NCBI GenBank assembly: GCA_940337035.1
Contig: CALNHX010002779.1
Coordinates: forward strand, 104,097 to 168,096
Source: Agriotes lineatus
Lineage: Eukaryota > Arthropoda > Insecta > Coleoptera > Elateridae
Length of the DNA stretch: 64,000 nucleotides
Direction of reading: 5' to 3'
Position 1 is the stretch's first letter, and each line of letters starts with the position of its first letter. The position numbers were made by a program, and so were the translations under genes. Below, one piece after another: positions 45,041 to 56,055 of the stretch. Below the pieces are notes generated by a model. It did not search any database. It was not told the origin of the DNA and was given only the letters and a program-made list of their open reading frames with translations.

Positions 45041-46005
45041 ATATAGTACAAGAGTTGAGACAGCCGCCATTACTGTTCCAAAAATAAATAATAGCATACA
45101 AGGCCAGAGTTGTCTTTCTTAGTTTGTGTCACCCACGGCCTGCTGAATTGTGTGACAAATGTAGTGACGTTTGTCTAACAATTCAGCAGGTCGTGGTGTC
45201 ACCTATGAATTTAATTACTTGTCACTTTGACAATGTCAAAAAAAGGTTAATTTAAAGCGTTTATGAAAACTACACTCGTAGGTATCTACTACGGATCCTG
45301 TATAAGTAATATTTGAGAAAGAGTTGGAACAATGTAAACGAAGTAGGTACAGCATTGGATTTTAGTTTTCGTGTGCCACCCAGACGCACTTTTTCGCACC
45401 GAGTCTGGTTCTACTTGTGAGTGTTCAGTTTATATTTTTGAACTATTCAGCTCTCGTTTTTGGAAATTTGTGTCAATGGATGTAAAGCCCCGTTCGAATC
45501 TACTTTTGAAGTGAAAAATGCAACAACCCGTATTTCAAAAACTGTAGAAAAATAATTATTTAGGTAACTAATTTTTAACTAAATTCCCTACGTAAATAAT
45601 GTAATTGAGAAAATACACGAAAAGACTAGCAGGAACCTGATCAAAGAACACAATAGAAAATCAAAGTACAAAATACACGGGAGGGTTATATTATTGTTGT
45701 AAAATTTTAAGAAACGCCGTAAAATTTAATCAAACATTTGCATTGTAGTCAACGTAGTAACTGATGTTACATTGCAAATTTGAAATTCCCGCTCGTGGGT
45801 ATACAGCGCTCTTCGGAGAATCGCTAAACTACACATATGCCCAGGCCGCATACAGTGACGTTTGTCAAACAATTCAGCAGGTCGTAGTCAAGACATTCTC
45901 AGAACCGGTTTCTACAGTAACTATAGGACTCAAATCTGGAGCAATTTCAGACAAAACTGCGCATGCGCAGTGGATCACAAAAAACTCTTATAATATTTAG
46001 GAACT
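45041..46005. other. Spacer between modules, with a 64-bp palindrome
   Basis: CCACGGCCTGCTGAATTGT (45133) pairs with ACAATTCAGCAGGTCGTGG (ending 45196). The surrounding GCCAGAGTTGTCTTTCTTAG and ACTTGTCACTTTGACA pieces recur at 2425-2500. Part of 45755-45900 is related to the inner part of the module arm (about 47240-47360). Confidence 0.55.
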
Positions 46006-46318
46006 CTAGCTAGAGCTACAGTGGCTATATAAGGACAGTGTGATCAATTTTGGAACTGTTTTTGATTGGTTGTTTTAAAACCCGCCATTAAGGTCGTTTT
46101 ACGAAATTACACATAATCACACAAAATTGCTTCTAAGTCCTTTATTATTGAAAGTAGCCCCAACATGAAGTGAAATGAAATAATCCTCATAAAATTCTAC
46201 AGTGTTCTGTATAAGCGAATGCCCAATTTTCGTTTGCATAAGTAAATTTCAACGAGTTAAAGTAAAATGCTTTTTGCGAAAATTGCGCATTAGTCCAAAT
46301 CAAAAGCTATAATAAACT

Positions 46319-46850
46319 TTATCGGTGTCAGGCTATTAAGCCTTTGTTTACATATACAAAAGTAGGCAGGTAACTAGGTCATAACTTATCTGTAGGGTTA
46401 AAGAATATTACCCTACATGGCAACCATAACCATATAGCAACCGATAAACTATTGAACAAATCACGGATGTTATGAATCATAACTGCCTTAGAAGTTTTAA
46501 AATCCTCGCTCTACGAGCTCGGATTTCAAAACATCTGCGGCAGTTATGATACTCATAACATTCCTAGATATGTTAATAGCTATTATCTACTTTGCGTTCG
46601 TACTGAGGCTATTACGATACGCGTTTGCGTATCGTAATAGACACAAAGGGATGCTATAATAAAAATACTAAAAAATTTCATTTTTTTGCTTAAAAAAGTG
46701 GCAAAATAGATAAAATACTGTATGATACCTCGTTTATAAGGCATTTTGTAGCACTTACTCCTTTAGGGCACTCCTGGCTTCGCTCGTCGTACCCTAAATC
46801 CGTGCGTGCTACAAAATGCTTCTTATAAAACTCGTATCATAATATACTAA
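46319..46850. mobile_element. ~530-bp insertion with three hairpins in the left arm
   Basis: Copy 1 (44571-45040) and the right arm read continuously from AAAGCTATAATAAACTA to TATAAATGTCTTAATG; here they are separated by ~530 bp. The insert carries a hairpin at 46468-46560 (ATGTTATGAATCATAACTGC against GCAGTTATGATACTCATAAC), a 32-bp palindrome at 46609-46640 (CTATTACGATACGCG...) and the type H hairpin at 46708-46846. No clear duplication was identified. Confidence 0.6.
46708..46846. repeat. Hairpin element with conserved ends (type H), copy 3
   Basis: Begins AGATAAAATACTGTATGATAC and ends CTCGTATCATAATATAC. The stems are TTTATAAGGCATTTTGTAGCAC against GTGCTACAAAATGC.TCTTATAAA, with a central TTTAGGGCA/GTACCCTAAA stem and a CTTCGCTCG loop. 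The outer ends match 5362 and 5698; the inner stems do not. Confidence 0.7.
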
Positions 46851-47691
46851 TATAAATGTCTTAATGCCAAAGATTATTGCATCAAATTAAAGAGAATTTA
46901 TGGGCTACGTAACACTGAATATTCTATTCCTCTAAATTAACTGGTGGAATAAATACAACGGTTTGATTATTTATGAATATAAAAGAAAAAATTGTTGAGT
47001 TTTTGTACGTAATCTCTGTGTCGATCAATGCAAAATGTTGTCAGTTTTACGTTTTCTATGTACAAAAACACAATAAAGAAAATAAAAAAGGACACCTTGA
47101 CTTATATTCCAATATTAAGTTGCTCGTTAACGAGGATTTTTAATAGCTGGCAGCGATTCCTTACGTTTCACATCATCTCCTGCCGTTTAATTCTGTTTAA
47201 GTAATATTATTGACATTCTTGTAAAATTAATGTTACACTGCACATTTTACCACCTCATATTGCACAAATTTTCGCAATCGTTGGTATACAGCGCTTTGCA
47301 AAGCATCTCCGAACTTCACATATGTCCAGTCCGTATAAAATGAAGTTTATGTCACAATTTAGCGGCCGTGCACAGAACAATACCTAAGGGCGTGGCTGGT
47401 TGTTGTAAAGACGACTCTTAATGGCTGCCTTTTTAAAAATTGACCACACTGTCCTTATATAGCCACTGTAGCTAGTGCTAGAGTCCCTAAAGAGTTTGGG
47501 ACATGTAGGCGATTCACTTTGGATCCACAAATCATTGAGTACCTGATTTTTGTTGAATTTAAATACAATGCAGATCATGCATACCTATAGACAACAGTTT
47601 TGTAACCACTACAAATTAGAATCACATTTTGTGACAGTTGTGACAAATACCAAATATTTTTAATTTGATAAAACATAATGAATATTGTGCA

Positions 47692-47927
47692 ATGGCTGGT
47701 TGTTCAGCGATTAATTGTATAAATCGAACAGATCTGGAATATCATTTGCGTCGTTTTCTGAGGAACGTGAAAATAAAATGTGCCTGGGTAAATATAACAG
47801 CAAAATTAAGGATTTTAGGACAACAAGCCGTTTATGTAATAAACATTTTGCGGATGATCAGTGGTTGATTAGACATGGAAAAACGATACTGAAATATAAT
47901 GCTATTCCAACATTATTCAATTTTTGA
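47692..47927 (+). pseudogene. THAP-domain remnant with one frameshift
   Basis: The THAP domain is a C2CH zinc-coordinating DNA-binding module found in P-element transposases and derived host proteins. From the ATG at 47692 the first frame gives MAGCSAINCINRTDLEYHL (the N-terminal Cys pair) and a CAWVNIT block with the conserved Trp. Near 47815 the homology passes to another frame, with RLCNKHFADDQWL (Cys and His ligands) and KYNAIPTLF, the 'AVPTIF' signature, then a stop at 47925-47927. All four zinc ligands are still present, split between two frames. An ATG, a THAP domain and nothing after it suggest a decayed transposase 5' end. Confidence 0.75.
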
Positions 47928-50453
47928 CAACCAGATTTAAATAAATGTAAACATTTTGAAATAGTGGAAAATGAACTAGGTAATCGATAGTGAAAGCATC
48001 AAACGGCAGATTATTCAGGCCAGTGTTAATCAGTACAAAAAGACAATTTTCCTCTGGGGAGGTTGAATTAGGTACGTCGCCTCAAATTTTTTAACATTAG
48101 TTGTCCAGCATTAAATTAGTATTCATACCAGATTTACAGCTGCCACTAAACATCTTACCCACACCTAAGATTATAAGCAAAGGTTTTTCATAACACAAGA
48201 TCTCTAGACCTGCTTATTTCTAACCGCAGTTCACGTCTTCAGAAATACTTTTTACCATAACCTGAAAACACACTAGGACTAAAAAAGTAACTAAATTTAG
48301 CCGGCAAGTTTTTCAAGTTTTAATAATTCTACATAAATATTATTTTTCTTACACGTTGCTTCAGATTTCTAAATGAATGAATTCTGTCATTTGACATGTC
48401 AGTTAATGTCATTTTGTTTGTCTTATACTTGTTTCAAATAAAAAAAATTAATTATATTATTGCTGAATCATGTGATCCTTGATTTGTGGATCTAATGTCC
48501 CAACTCTTTATACGTATATAGGAACTCTAGCTAGAGCTAAAGCCACTATATATCTAGTGACTTTAGCTAGAGCTACAGTGGCTATATAAGGACAATGTGG
48601 TCAATTTTAAAAAGGCAGCCATTAAGAGTCGTCTCTACAACAACCTGCCATGCACTTAGGTATTGTTCTATGCAAGGCTTGCTAAATTGTAAGACAAACG
48701 TCACCCTGCTAAATTGTGACATAAACAAATTCGGAGATGCTTTGCAGAGCGCTGTATACCCACGTTCGCGAAAATGTGTGCAATACTTATGAGGTGGTCA
48801 AAAAATGTGCAGTGTAACATTAATTTTACAAGAATGTCAATAATATTACTTAAACAGAATTAAACGGCAAGAGACAATGTGAAACGTAAGGAATCGCTGC
48901 CAGCGCTTAAAAATCCTCGTTAACGAGCAACCGAATATTGGAATATAAGTCAAGGTGTCCTTTTTTATCTTCTTTATTGTGTTTTTGTACATAGAAAACG
49001 AAAATTGACAACATTTTGCGTTGATCGACACCGAGATTACGTACAAAAACCCAACACATTTTTTTATATTCATAATCAAACCGTTGTATTTATTCTACCA
49101 GTTAATTTAAAGGAATAAAATATTCAGTGTTACGTAGCCCATAAATTCTCTTTAATTTGATGCAATAATCTTTGGCATTAAGCAGAGCTGGGCGGTAATT
49201 AATTACTTTTTAATTAAATTACTAATTAAATTCCTTTTTGTTTATTTGCCTTTGAATTGAATTACTTTTCAAAATGCGGTAATTGTAATTGGGAATTGCC
49301 ATCTTTGTTAGAAAGTACTTGAAAATTACTTTTTAAAAGTAATTAATTACTGCATTCAATTACTCAATTACTTTCGTGTAATTAAATTACTCTAGAGTAT
49401 TTAAATTACTTTATAGGTATTTGAATTACTTGTGGTAATTGAAATTACTCGAGGTAATTAAATTACTTTGTGGTATTTTAATTACTGAATTACTGACCTC
49501 GATAGGGTGCTAAATCTCCAGAACTCATAAATAAGATAAGGTCTTATTAAGTTACATATTAAGCAAATCGCAGGGTATTCTTCGCGCAATATAAGCCTAA
49601 TTTGTTATTTTCTCTGAAGAGTCGAATAACAGCAACTTCTGCATTTTGTATGACGCGTCCATGAGCATTAGTGCGTGTATCTGTAGCTTGTAATATTTAT
49701 TGTGAGAGACGCTAAGTGTAAGACGCTATAAGAATATTTGCAGTAAGTACATTACAGATTACAATACCTACGGTAAAATAATAATTTTAAATAGCTTCAT
49801 TAGACGATATTGGTGCATAATGATTATTTATTCATTTCAATTTGCTTGTTTTAAACGATCCGTGGAAGTGTAACAGACGTTAAGTCCAGAAAATTACGTT
49901 TTTGAGTGATAAATTGAATTAAACGGACAAAATCCGATAACAACATTTAAACAGAGGAAAACACATATATAAAATGTACCTAATTGCAAAATCCAATGTC
50001 TGGTTGATTCAAAAATGCATTATGGCGTATGGTAATTTTAAAACGCCGCCGCATAAGTTTACCGTATTCTTGCATTGAACATTTTGTAAATTATCCATTT
50101 TTTGTCGCTCTCCTGCCTTGTAATGCTCATATGCTGCTTTGTATACTGGCACTAGTGCATAATTTTTATGGACTGCTGCAGCATGTTAGCTTCGATTATT
50201 ATTAAAAACCTTCTTGCTAATTACGAGACATTCAAATATTGGCTTCTTAATGATTTTACACAAAATTCCTTTTAGTTTTTTAAAAGAACAGTGTATAGTG
50301 ACCCAATTTACGTAATTTCAGATATTTTATTGCCCTAAACTTAAAATCAATAGGTATTATTAAAGATGTTAACATTTTGAAATTTGAAGTAAAAATATGA
50401 AAGCAACTTGAGAAATTTAATTGTCGAGCGTTTACAGTAATTTTCTTATTCGG

Positions 50454-50638
50454 TGTGTTCAAAAAGAAATTACTTAAGGGTTGGCCATGGACTATAAAAA
50501 AATTGGCAACAGCAAGCTTTAGAATTCATTAACATAATCACTGTTGTTGCTGTCATAAGTTTATATTATACGATGATATCGCGATTGAAAATTCTAAAAA
50601 TTGCCATATTCAACCCTTGTAATTTCTTTTTGAACACA
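50454..50638. repeat. 185-bp MITE inside the hAT element
   Basis: TGTGTTCAAAAAGAAATTAC at 50454 is inverted at the right end, and arms of about 37 bp continue with AAGGGTTG..CCAT. It has no coding capacity. Confidence 0.8.
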
Positions 50639-51121
50639 TAGTATAAAGGTCACTTGAATGTAAAAATGACTTCATTGTTACGTGCTTGAGCAAATGTCTT
50701 TTGTTTTTGTATCTAAACTACGAATTCTTATTTCAATCAGCCGTTTTCAACTAGGTTTATCAGTCATCTGTCAACTTGCAACGGTCCCTGATCAACACCA
50801 AAGTGATGTTTGGTTTTAAAATTTCAGAAGTTACCTAATACATTTTTAATAACTATTTGTATTACTAGGGAGGAAAATGTATTATTCCCTCCCGCAGATG
50901 TAGTTTAGTTCTTCAGAGTTTGCGAGAACAGTACCTAATCAATTTATTGTAATCATGCAAGGGATGAAATGACGTTTTAGTCCAGAGTTCTACATACAAC
51001 ACTTTTACATTTAATGATGAGACTATCTCTTGTAATCAGCTGCATTCAAATAGTATATTGTATGTTAAGAGCTGAAAGTGCATTCTTGCCGCTTGCGCAT
51101 GAATATTGCTGGTTGAGACGA

Positions 51122-51826
51122 AGTCGAAACCAGCAATCATGCAAAAGCGACAAGCGCACTTTTAGCTCGAAACATACATACTATTTTTTCGACGACTGAG
51201 CATATTATTAAAGGAAAATATCAAATTTCGTTTTATCGCAAAAATTAATTGACAATCAAGTTAACATTACTCGCGCAGTCTATATGACATGTGACGCGAT
51301 TATTTCCACAAATGACGGGCGTTGTCAAGGAAACATTCGGACGTGGCTACCTATTTTGTTCACGCGGAAACCCAAAACGCTCGGCGAGCGGCAAAGTGAT
51401 GAAAACGCACGCTCAGCGGCAAATGTCAACTTTCTGTTGTCAAATGACAGTGAGAAAAATCTACTTTCGATGTCAGTCGTCGAAAAAATATTTTCTCACT
51501 GTCATTTGACAACAGAAAGTTGACATTTGCCGCTGAGCGTGCGTTTTCATCACTTTGCCGCTCGCCGAGCGTTTTGGGTTTCCGCGTGAACAAAATAGGT
51601 AGCCACGTCCGAATGTTTCCTTGACAACGCCTGTCATTTGTGGAAATAATCCCGTCACATGTCTAATAGACTGCGCGAGTAATGTTAACTTGATTGTCAT
51701 TTAATATTTGCAATAAAATGAAACATGATATTTTCTATTAATAATATGCTCAGTCGTCGAAAAAATAGTATGTATATTTCGAGCTAAAAGCGCGCTTGCC
51801 GCTTTTGCATGATTGCTGGTTTCGGC
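51122..51826. repeat. ~705-bp foldback inside the hAT element
   Basis: Arms of about 340 bp meet near 51470 (CACTGTCATTTGACAACAG and its inverse flank the centre). The same protein-like frame appears on both strands (51291-51509 plus, 51473-51700 minus), a by-product of the palindrome. The outer end GTCGAAACCAGCAATCATGC also pairs with sequence to its left (51055-51120: GCTGGTTGAG side), so the left end is a second, smaller hairpin. Confidence 0.75.
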
Positions 51827-52682
51827 TTTATGGCTTAATGGCAACGGCAGTCAAAGTATTATATTCCCTCCCACTGCCATTGGAAACCAACCAGGGACCC
51901 AAACGTATATTTTCCCTATACCCCTAACAGGCGACAGAAAATGTCACTCTCGTATAAAGGGATAAAAAAAAGTATTTTCGAACAGAGCCAACAAAAAATG
52001 CTCAAGTTGCGCCAATTGGATCGTTCTTCTACAAAATCTAAATAGAAATTTGCTGTCAAACACTTAAGAAATCCAATGCTCCACCCTGTATACTTAGCTA
52101 GGTTACATATTTTTGTCATTCACCCCCATGTTAAGCGTATTTAATAATAGATTGTTCTACAAGTTAAGAAAAGTGCAAGTTTTTCAACGTTTAATTTACG
52201 AGCGAGTGATGCAAAGGGAGTGGATTAATTTATCACGAACATGGAAAAATCACTTTTATAACATATTCAGCGTGCTATTTTTTCTAATATCATTACAAAA
52301 TCTAGCCAACATTAAATTCGACATTTCTTCATATTCGAATTTTTTTTTAATTGGCAGTGGAGAACGTCGAAATCGTCAAATAAAATACGAGAAATCGGCA
52401 GTGAACTAATCCATTGTTTTGCAACTTTTTGTAGGCGGCTAGACGATAGGTAAACGTCAACCGACGTCAACATAACCTATAAAAGTTGGTTAAAATGTTG
52501 TAACTTCGCGATTTCTCGATTTTAAAAAACAATGTACCCCTGGGCACTGGAAGTTCCATTTCAATCCTTGTGTGGTTTATTCGGCAACTAAATACACAAT
52601 CGTGATAAAAAGCTCAACTTTAGTGATAACTTATGAGGAAACTAATATAAAAAAATATATAGATTTGAACTTCCACGTCCCT

Positions 52683-52796
52683 ATACCTTCTTCCTGAAGG
52701 GACTTTGTACTAAAGTATATTAGGTTTAATCGGTTTATTATAACCTAAGGAATCTACGCCAAATCGGTGTCCCATTTTTTTTTGAACACCCTGTAT
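52683..52796. repeat. Dispersed repeat ending in CACCCTGTATA, copy 2
   Basis: Aligns with 6543-6655 across its length. Another end of the same kind (CCACCCTGTATAC) is at about 52081-52093. Confidence 0.65.
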
Positions 52797-53829
52797 AATT
52801 GTTATCCTTGAATTTATTTATTTACTTACATCTTACATCAAAACAAACTAAAAACTTTTGGTTTTGGTGAACGGTGCATGTAGCTAGAAGATTTAATTAT
52901 CAAAAAACGTTCAAGAGTGATAAAGTATTAGTTTACTATAGTTAACAAAACATAAAACTTAATCATTTTTAGATAACGATTACGAATCGACACGACACTA
53001 ATGATAGTTGCAACTTGCAAGAAAATTCTACAAAATACAACTATATGACAATAATTTTTATTGAAAGTAATTGAAAAAGTAATTGATGTTGTACAATTAC
53101 AATTACTAAGTAATTGGTAATTGAATTACTATTTCCGGTGAGTAATTGAATCTCTGATAATTAAATTACTACATTGGGCGGTAATTGGTAATTAGTAATT
53201 AATTACCTTTTAAAAGTAATTTGCCCAGCTCTGGCATTAAGACATTTATATAGTTTATTATAGCTTTTGATTTAGACTAATACGCAATTTTCGCAAAAAG
53301 CATTTTGCTTTAACTCGTTGACATTTACTTATGCAAACGAAAATTCGGCATTCGCTTACACAGAACACTGTAGAATTTTATGAGGATTATTTCATTCTAC
53401 TTCATCTTGGGGCTACCTTCGATAATAAAGGAATTAGGAGCAATTTTGTGTGATTTCGTAAAACGACTCTTAATTGCAGATTTTAAAACAACCAATCAGA
53501 AACAGGACCAAAATTGACCACACTGTCCTTATATAGCCACTGTAGCTAGAGCTACAGTGACTATATACAAGACAGTGTGGCCATACGATTGTTGGCGGCC
53601 ATTTTCAGGCAAATTTGAGCGTAGAAATATACAGTGCCTTTAGAAATAATCGAACGTTTTTGAGTGATCATCATTTTGGCGCTAGTTATTTTAACTAGTT
53701 GATGTTAGCTGCACGTGCAGTGTTATGTTTGAAGGTTTGACATTTTTCATTGGCGTTCGTTATTGGTGCTTTAAGGTGTTGCATGAAGTTTACAACCGGT
53801 TTCAGTTATGGTAGTTTACAATACAACTA

Positions 53830-54560
53830 AATGCCGTCTTCCTGTTCACTGTCTCCAAACCTCCCTGTCCTGTGCTTGGTCTTCTTCCAGGTTCCTCTCC
53901 TCCATGGCTCTCCGAATACCCTCATTCCACGGTTTGTGTGGCCTACCTCTTTTTTTCTTACCCGGCGGCGACCATTTAAAGATCTTCATAGGCCACGTCG
54001 TTTCCTCCATTCTCATCAGATGACCAAACCAGTTTAACGCTTTCCGTTCAGTTCTGTCCACAACTCATTCTGGTGTCTCCATTCTGCGTTTTATTTCCTC
54101 GTTCGTCACTCTATCTCGTCTCGATACCTTTCCGCTTTTTCGTCCATTTGCACCGTGTCTAGTCTTCGTTTCATTTCCGCTGTTACAGTCCATACCTCAC
54201 TGCCATAACATAGCATCGACTCTACCATTACTTCACCTATTCTTTTTTTTTTGTTAGAGATAGTATTGTCCCCTCAAATTGATTTCAATCATCCCATTAT
54301 CTTCCTACTTTGTACTATTCGAGTTTTGATCTCTTCTGTTCCCAAACCTTTTTCATCGATTGTATTGTAGCACCGAGGTATTTAAACCTTTCTACTTGTC
54401 TTACTGCGACATTTTCATTTATTAAGACTTCATATTGTGCTTCCGAGTTGATTACTAAATAGATACTCCGTTTTCTCTAAACTTATGCTAAAGCCCCATT
54501 CATCGTAGCACCGATGTAATCTCTTTATCATACATTCCAAGTGGAACGCATCTTGTGCTA
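53830..54560 (-). pseudogene. 3' fragment of an RTE-like LINE
   Basis: Read on the minus strand: thumb pieces WGFSISLEKTEYL and ERFKYLGATIQS (about 54520-54360), then VESMLCYGSEVWTVTAEMKRRL (about 54220-54160), and finally DRTERKALNWFGHLMRMEE...RRGRPHKPWNEGIRRAM (53846-54061, open). This is the usual C-terminal arrangement of insect endonuclease/reverse transcriptases of the RTE type. Several frameshifts and stops are present; the 5' part is gone. It lies just outside the right arm of the foldback nest. Confidence 0.75.
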
Positions 54561-54983
54561 TTAGGTACAACAATAGCACAATTCTAAATTGTCACATTTA
54601 AATACTGTGCAGAATATTAGTTTTTCAGGGCAATAGATGATAAAATTTCACCCGCTTGCGACGCTAATGAATTATTTGACACTAACAGTTTACAATTGTC
54701 AGATTTGAAAGGTTTTATTTTCTTCCATAACCAAATGAACAGGTTCTACCAACCTCTTTGAGAACAACTTAGAAGTAACTAAATATTTTGCCTGTTAATG
54801 GCGGATATTCGCGTCGAGCAATAGCGGCGAAGACATCCCTATGGCCACACTGTTTTGTGTAAAGCCACTGTAGCTAGAGCTAAGGTTACTAAATCACGTT
54901 AGCTACGCTAACACAGGTAGGGAAACACCATTTGACAAGTTTAAAAAACGAGTTTGTCAGTGTCAAATTTATCATAGGCGCTA

Positions 54984-55165
54984 TAGTCCATTTACTTGAC
55001 ATCTGCACTGTTAAAGTGACATTATGTTGGCACCACTGCTATTTTTCACATTTTAACAATTAAATTACTGTACAGTCTAATAAAAAACACATTATTTTTG
55101 AGGTATAGTCAAGAAATTTTTTTAAATTTTGACACTGACAGTGCAGATGTCAAGTAAATGGACTA
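54984..55165. repeat. MITE with 28-31 bp inverted ends and TA target site
   Basis: TAGTCCATTTACTTGACATC...TGCACTGT on the left is perfectly inverted on the right; TA flanks both ends (54982-54983, 55166-55167). This is a Tc1/mariner-type non-autonomous element of 182 bp with no coding capacity. Confidence 0.8.
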
Positions 55166-55443
55166 TAGTAAGGTCATAAATAATTTTTCTTATTAGTAAT
55201 ATATCCTTCGAATGCGATGCCACAATCCTTTCTCTAGGTTGTAAATTATGCAGATGATCGTTTTTAACCGCAACTTAAAATGTTTTTCGTCTACTGACCC
55301 TGAAACTTGAAGATCTGAAGAAATATCAAAGGTATTTTTTACGAGTATAGATCATTTGCCTAAATTATTCTCTGAAGAGATGATTGTGATCTCGGATTCC
55401 CTAGTTCTCCCGACGAATTTTGTCAAAACGTATATATAGCATT

Positions 55444-55519
55444 ATGGTTTGTATTTGCTACGTTAAAGGTTGCCTGAACAACAGCATAAAAGGGTATACG
55501 CTGTTTCAAGTTTCTGAAG
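55444..55519 (+). pseudogene. Possible THAP-domain first exon
   Basis: ATG followed by VCICYVKGCLNN (the spacing of a THAP Cys pair), then YTLFQVSE, then the donor-like AG|GTAATT at 55520. It resembles the first exon of THAP genes, where a 'C..xxGC.N' is followed by a 'FxxP'-like motif. No second exon was found. It could be a relic of the same P-like family as 47692-47927. Confidence 0.35.
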
Positions 55520-55646
55520 GTAATTTAAACTGCAATATTTAGAAATACTTTTTAATGAATTACTTAAGTAGAGGGTTTGTACCAGTTCTAGCGCCGCACC
55601 TCCACACCTCTACTACAAAGGCTTGTTGCAGGTCTGTCTCTCTCCG

Positions 55647-56055
55647 ACACGTGTAAAGGTATATGTCTATCTGTGTCTACAGAGCAGTGTTACCAACATA
55701 CAGGGTGTTCCTTAAAAAGTTTATGTAACTAGATGAAGTCCCTAGATTAGTTACTAGATTTGGGCGGTAAATCTAAATTTAACACGTGTAAAGGTATGTG
55801 TCTATCTCTGTCTACAGAGCAGTGTTACCAACATACAGGGTGTTCCTTAAAAAGTTTATGTAACTAGATGAAGCCCCTAGATTAGTTACTAGATTTGGGT
55901 GGCAAATTTAAATTTAACACGTGTAAAAGTATATGCCCAGCTCCACCTACAAAGCAGTGTTACCAACTTACAGAGTGTTCTATAAGAAAGTGCATGTAAC
56001 TATTGAAGTCTCTAGATTTAAAATAGGCGACTAGATTTAAGCATTAAATTTAAAT
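55647..56055. repeat. 135-bp tandem repeat, three units
   Basis: Units start at 55647, 55782 and 55917 (ACACGTGTAAA). Each contains AGCAGTGTTACCAAC, ACAG.GTGTTC and CTAGATGAAG..CCTAGATT. The third unit is more diverged. The ACAGGGTGTTCCTTAAAAAG core resembles ends of insect DNA transposons. Confidence 0.85.

Larger units (their letters stand above)
49183..53233. mobile_element. 4-kb hAT-type DNA transposon, non-autonomous
   Basis: Ends CAGAGCTGGGC and GCCCAGCTCTG, flanked by the exact 8-bp direct repeat GCATTAAG (49175-49182 and 53234-53241), the hallmark of hAT elements. The subterminal 250-300 bp at both ends are runs of TAATTAATTACTTTT-like motifs, typical of one hAT group. The interior has no transposase-like frame; it is filled by a MITE (50454-50638), a foldback (51122-51826) and a CACCCTGTATA-type repeat (52683-52796). 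The uninterrupted target (AATCTTTGGCATTAAGACAT, opposite strand) is visible in the module copies at about 44676 and 46860, which confirms the insertion. Confidence 0.92.
46006..53556. mobile_element. Long-inverted-repeat (foldback) P-like element with nested insertions
   Basis: The left arm (46006 to about 47540) is inverted relative to about 48470-53556 once the hAT element at 49183-53233 and the insertion at 46319-46850 are set aside. Each arm has TAGCTAGAGCTACAGTGGCT and AAGGACAGTGTGGTCAATTT at its outer end, and a copy of the same end sequence at its inner end, so an arm looks like a module in its own right. The ~0.9-kb core holds a THAP-domain remnant. P-superfamily transposases have THAP domains, hence the label, but no transposase core is present and no target duplication was found. 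Confidence 0.5.

Noticed and set aside
51291..51700. Same protein on both strands, as if a duplicated gene
   Set aside because: Produced by the palindrome; no start context or recognisable domain.
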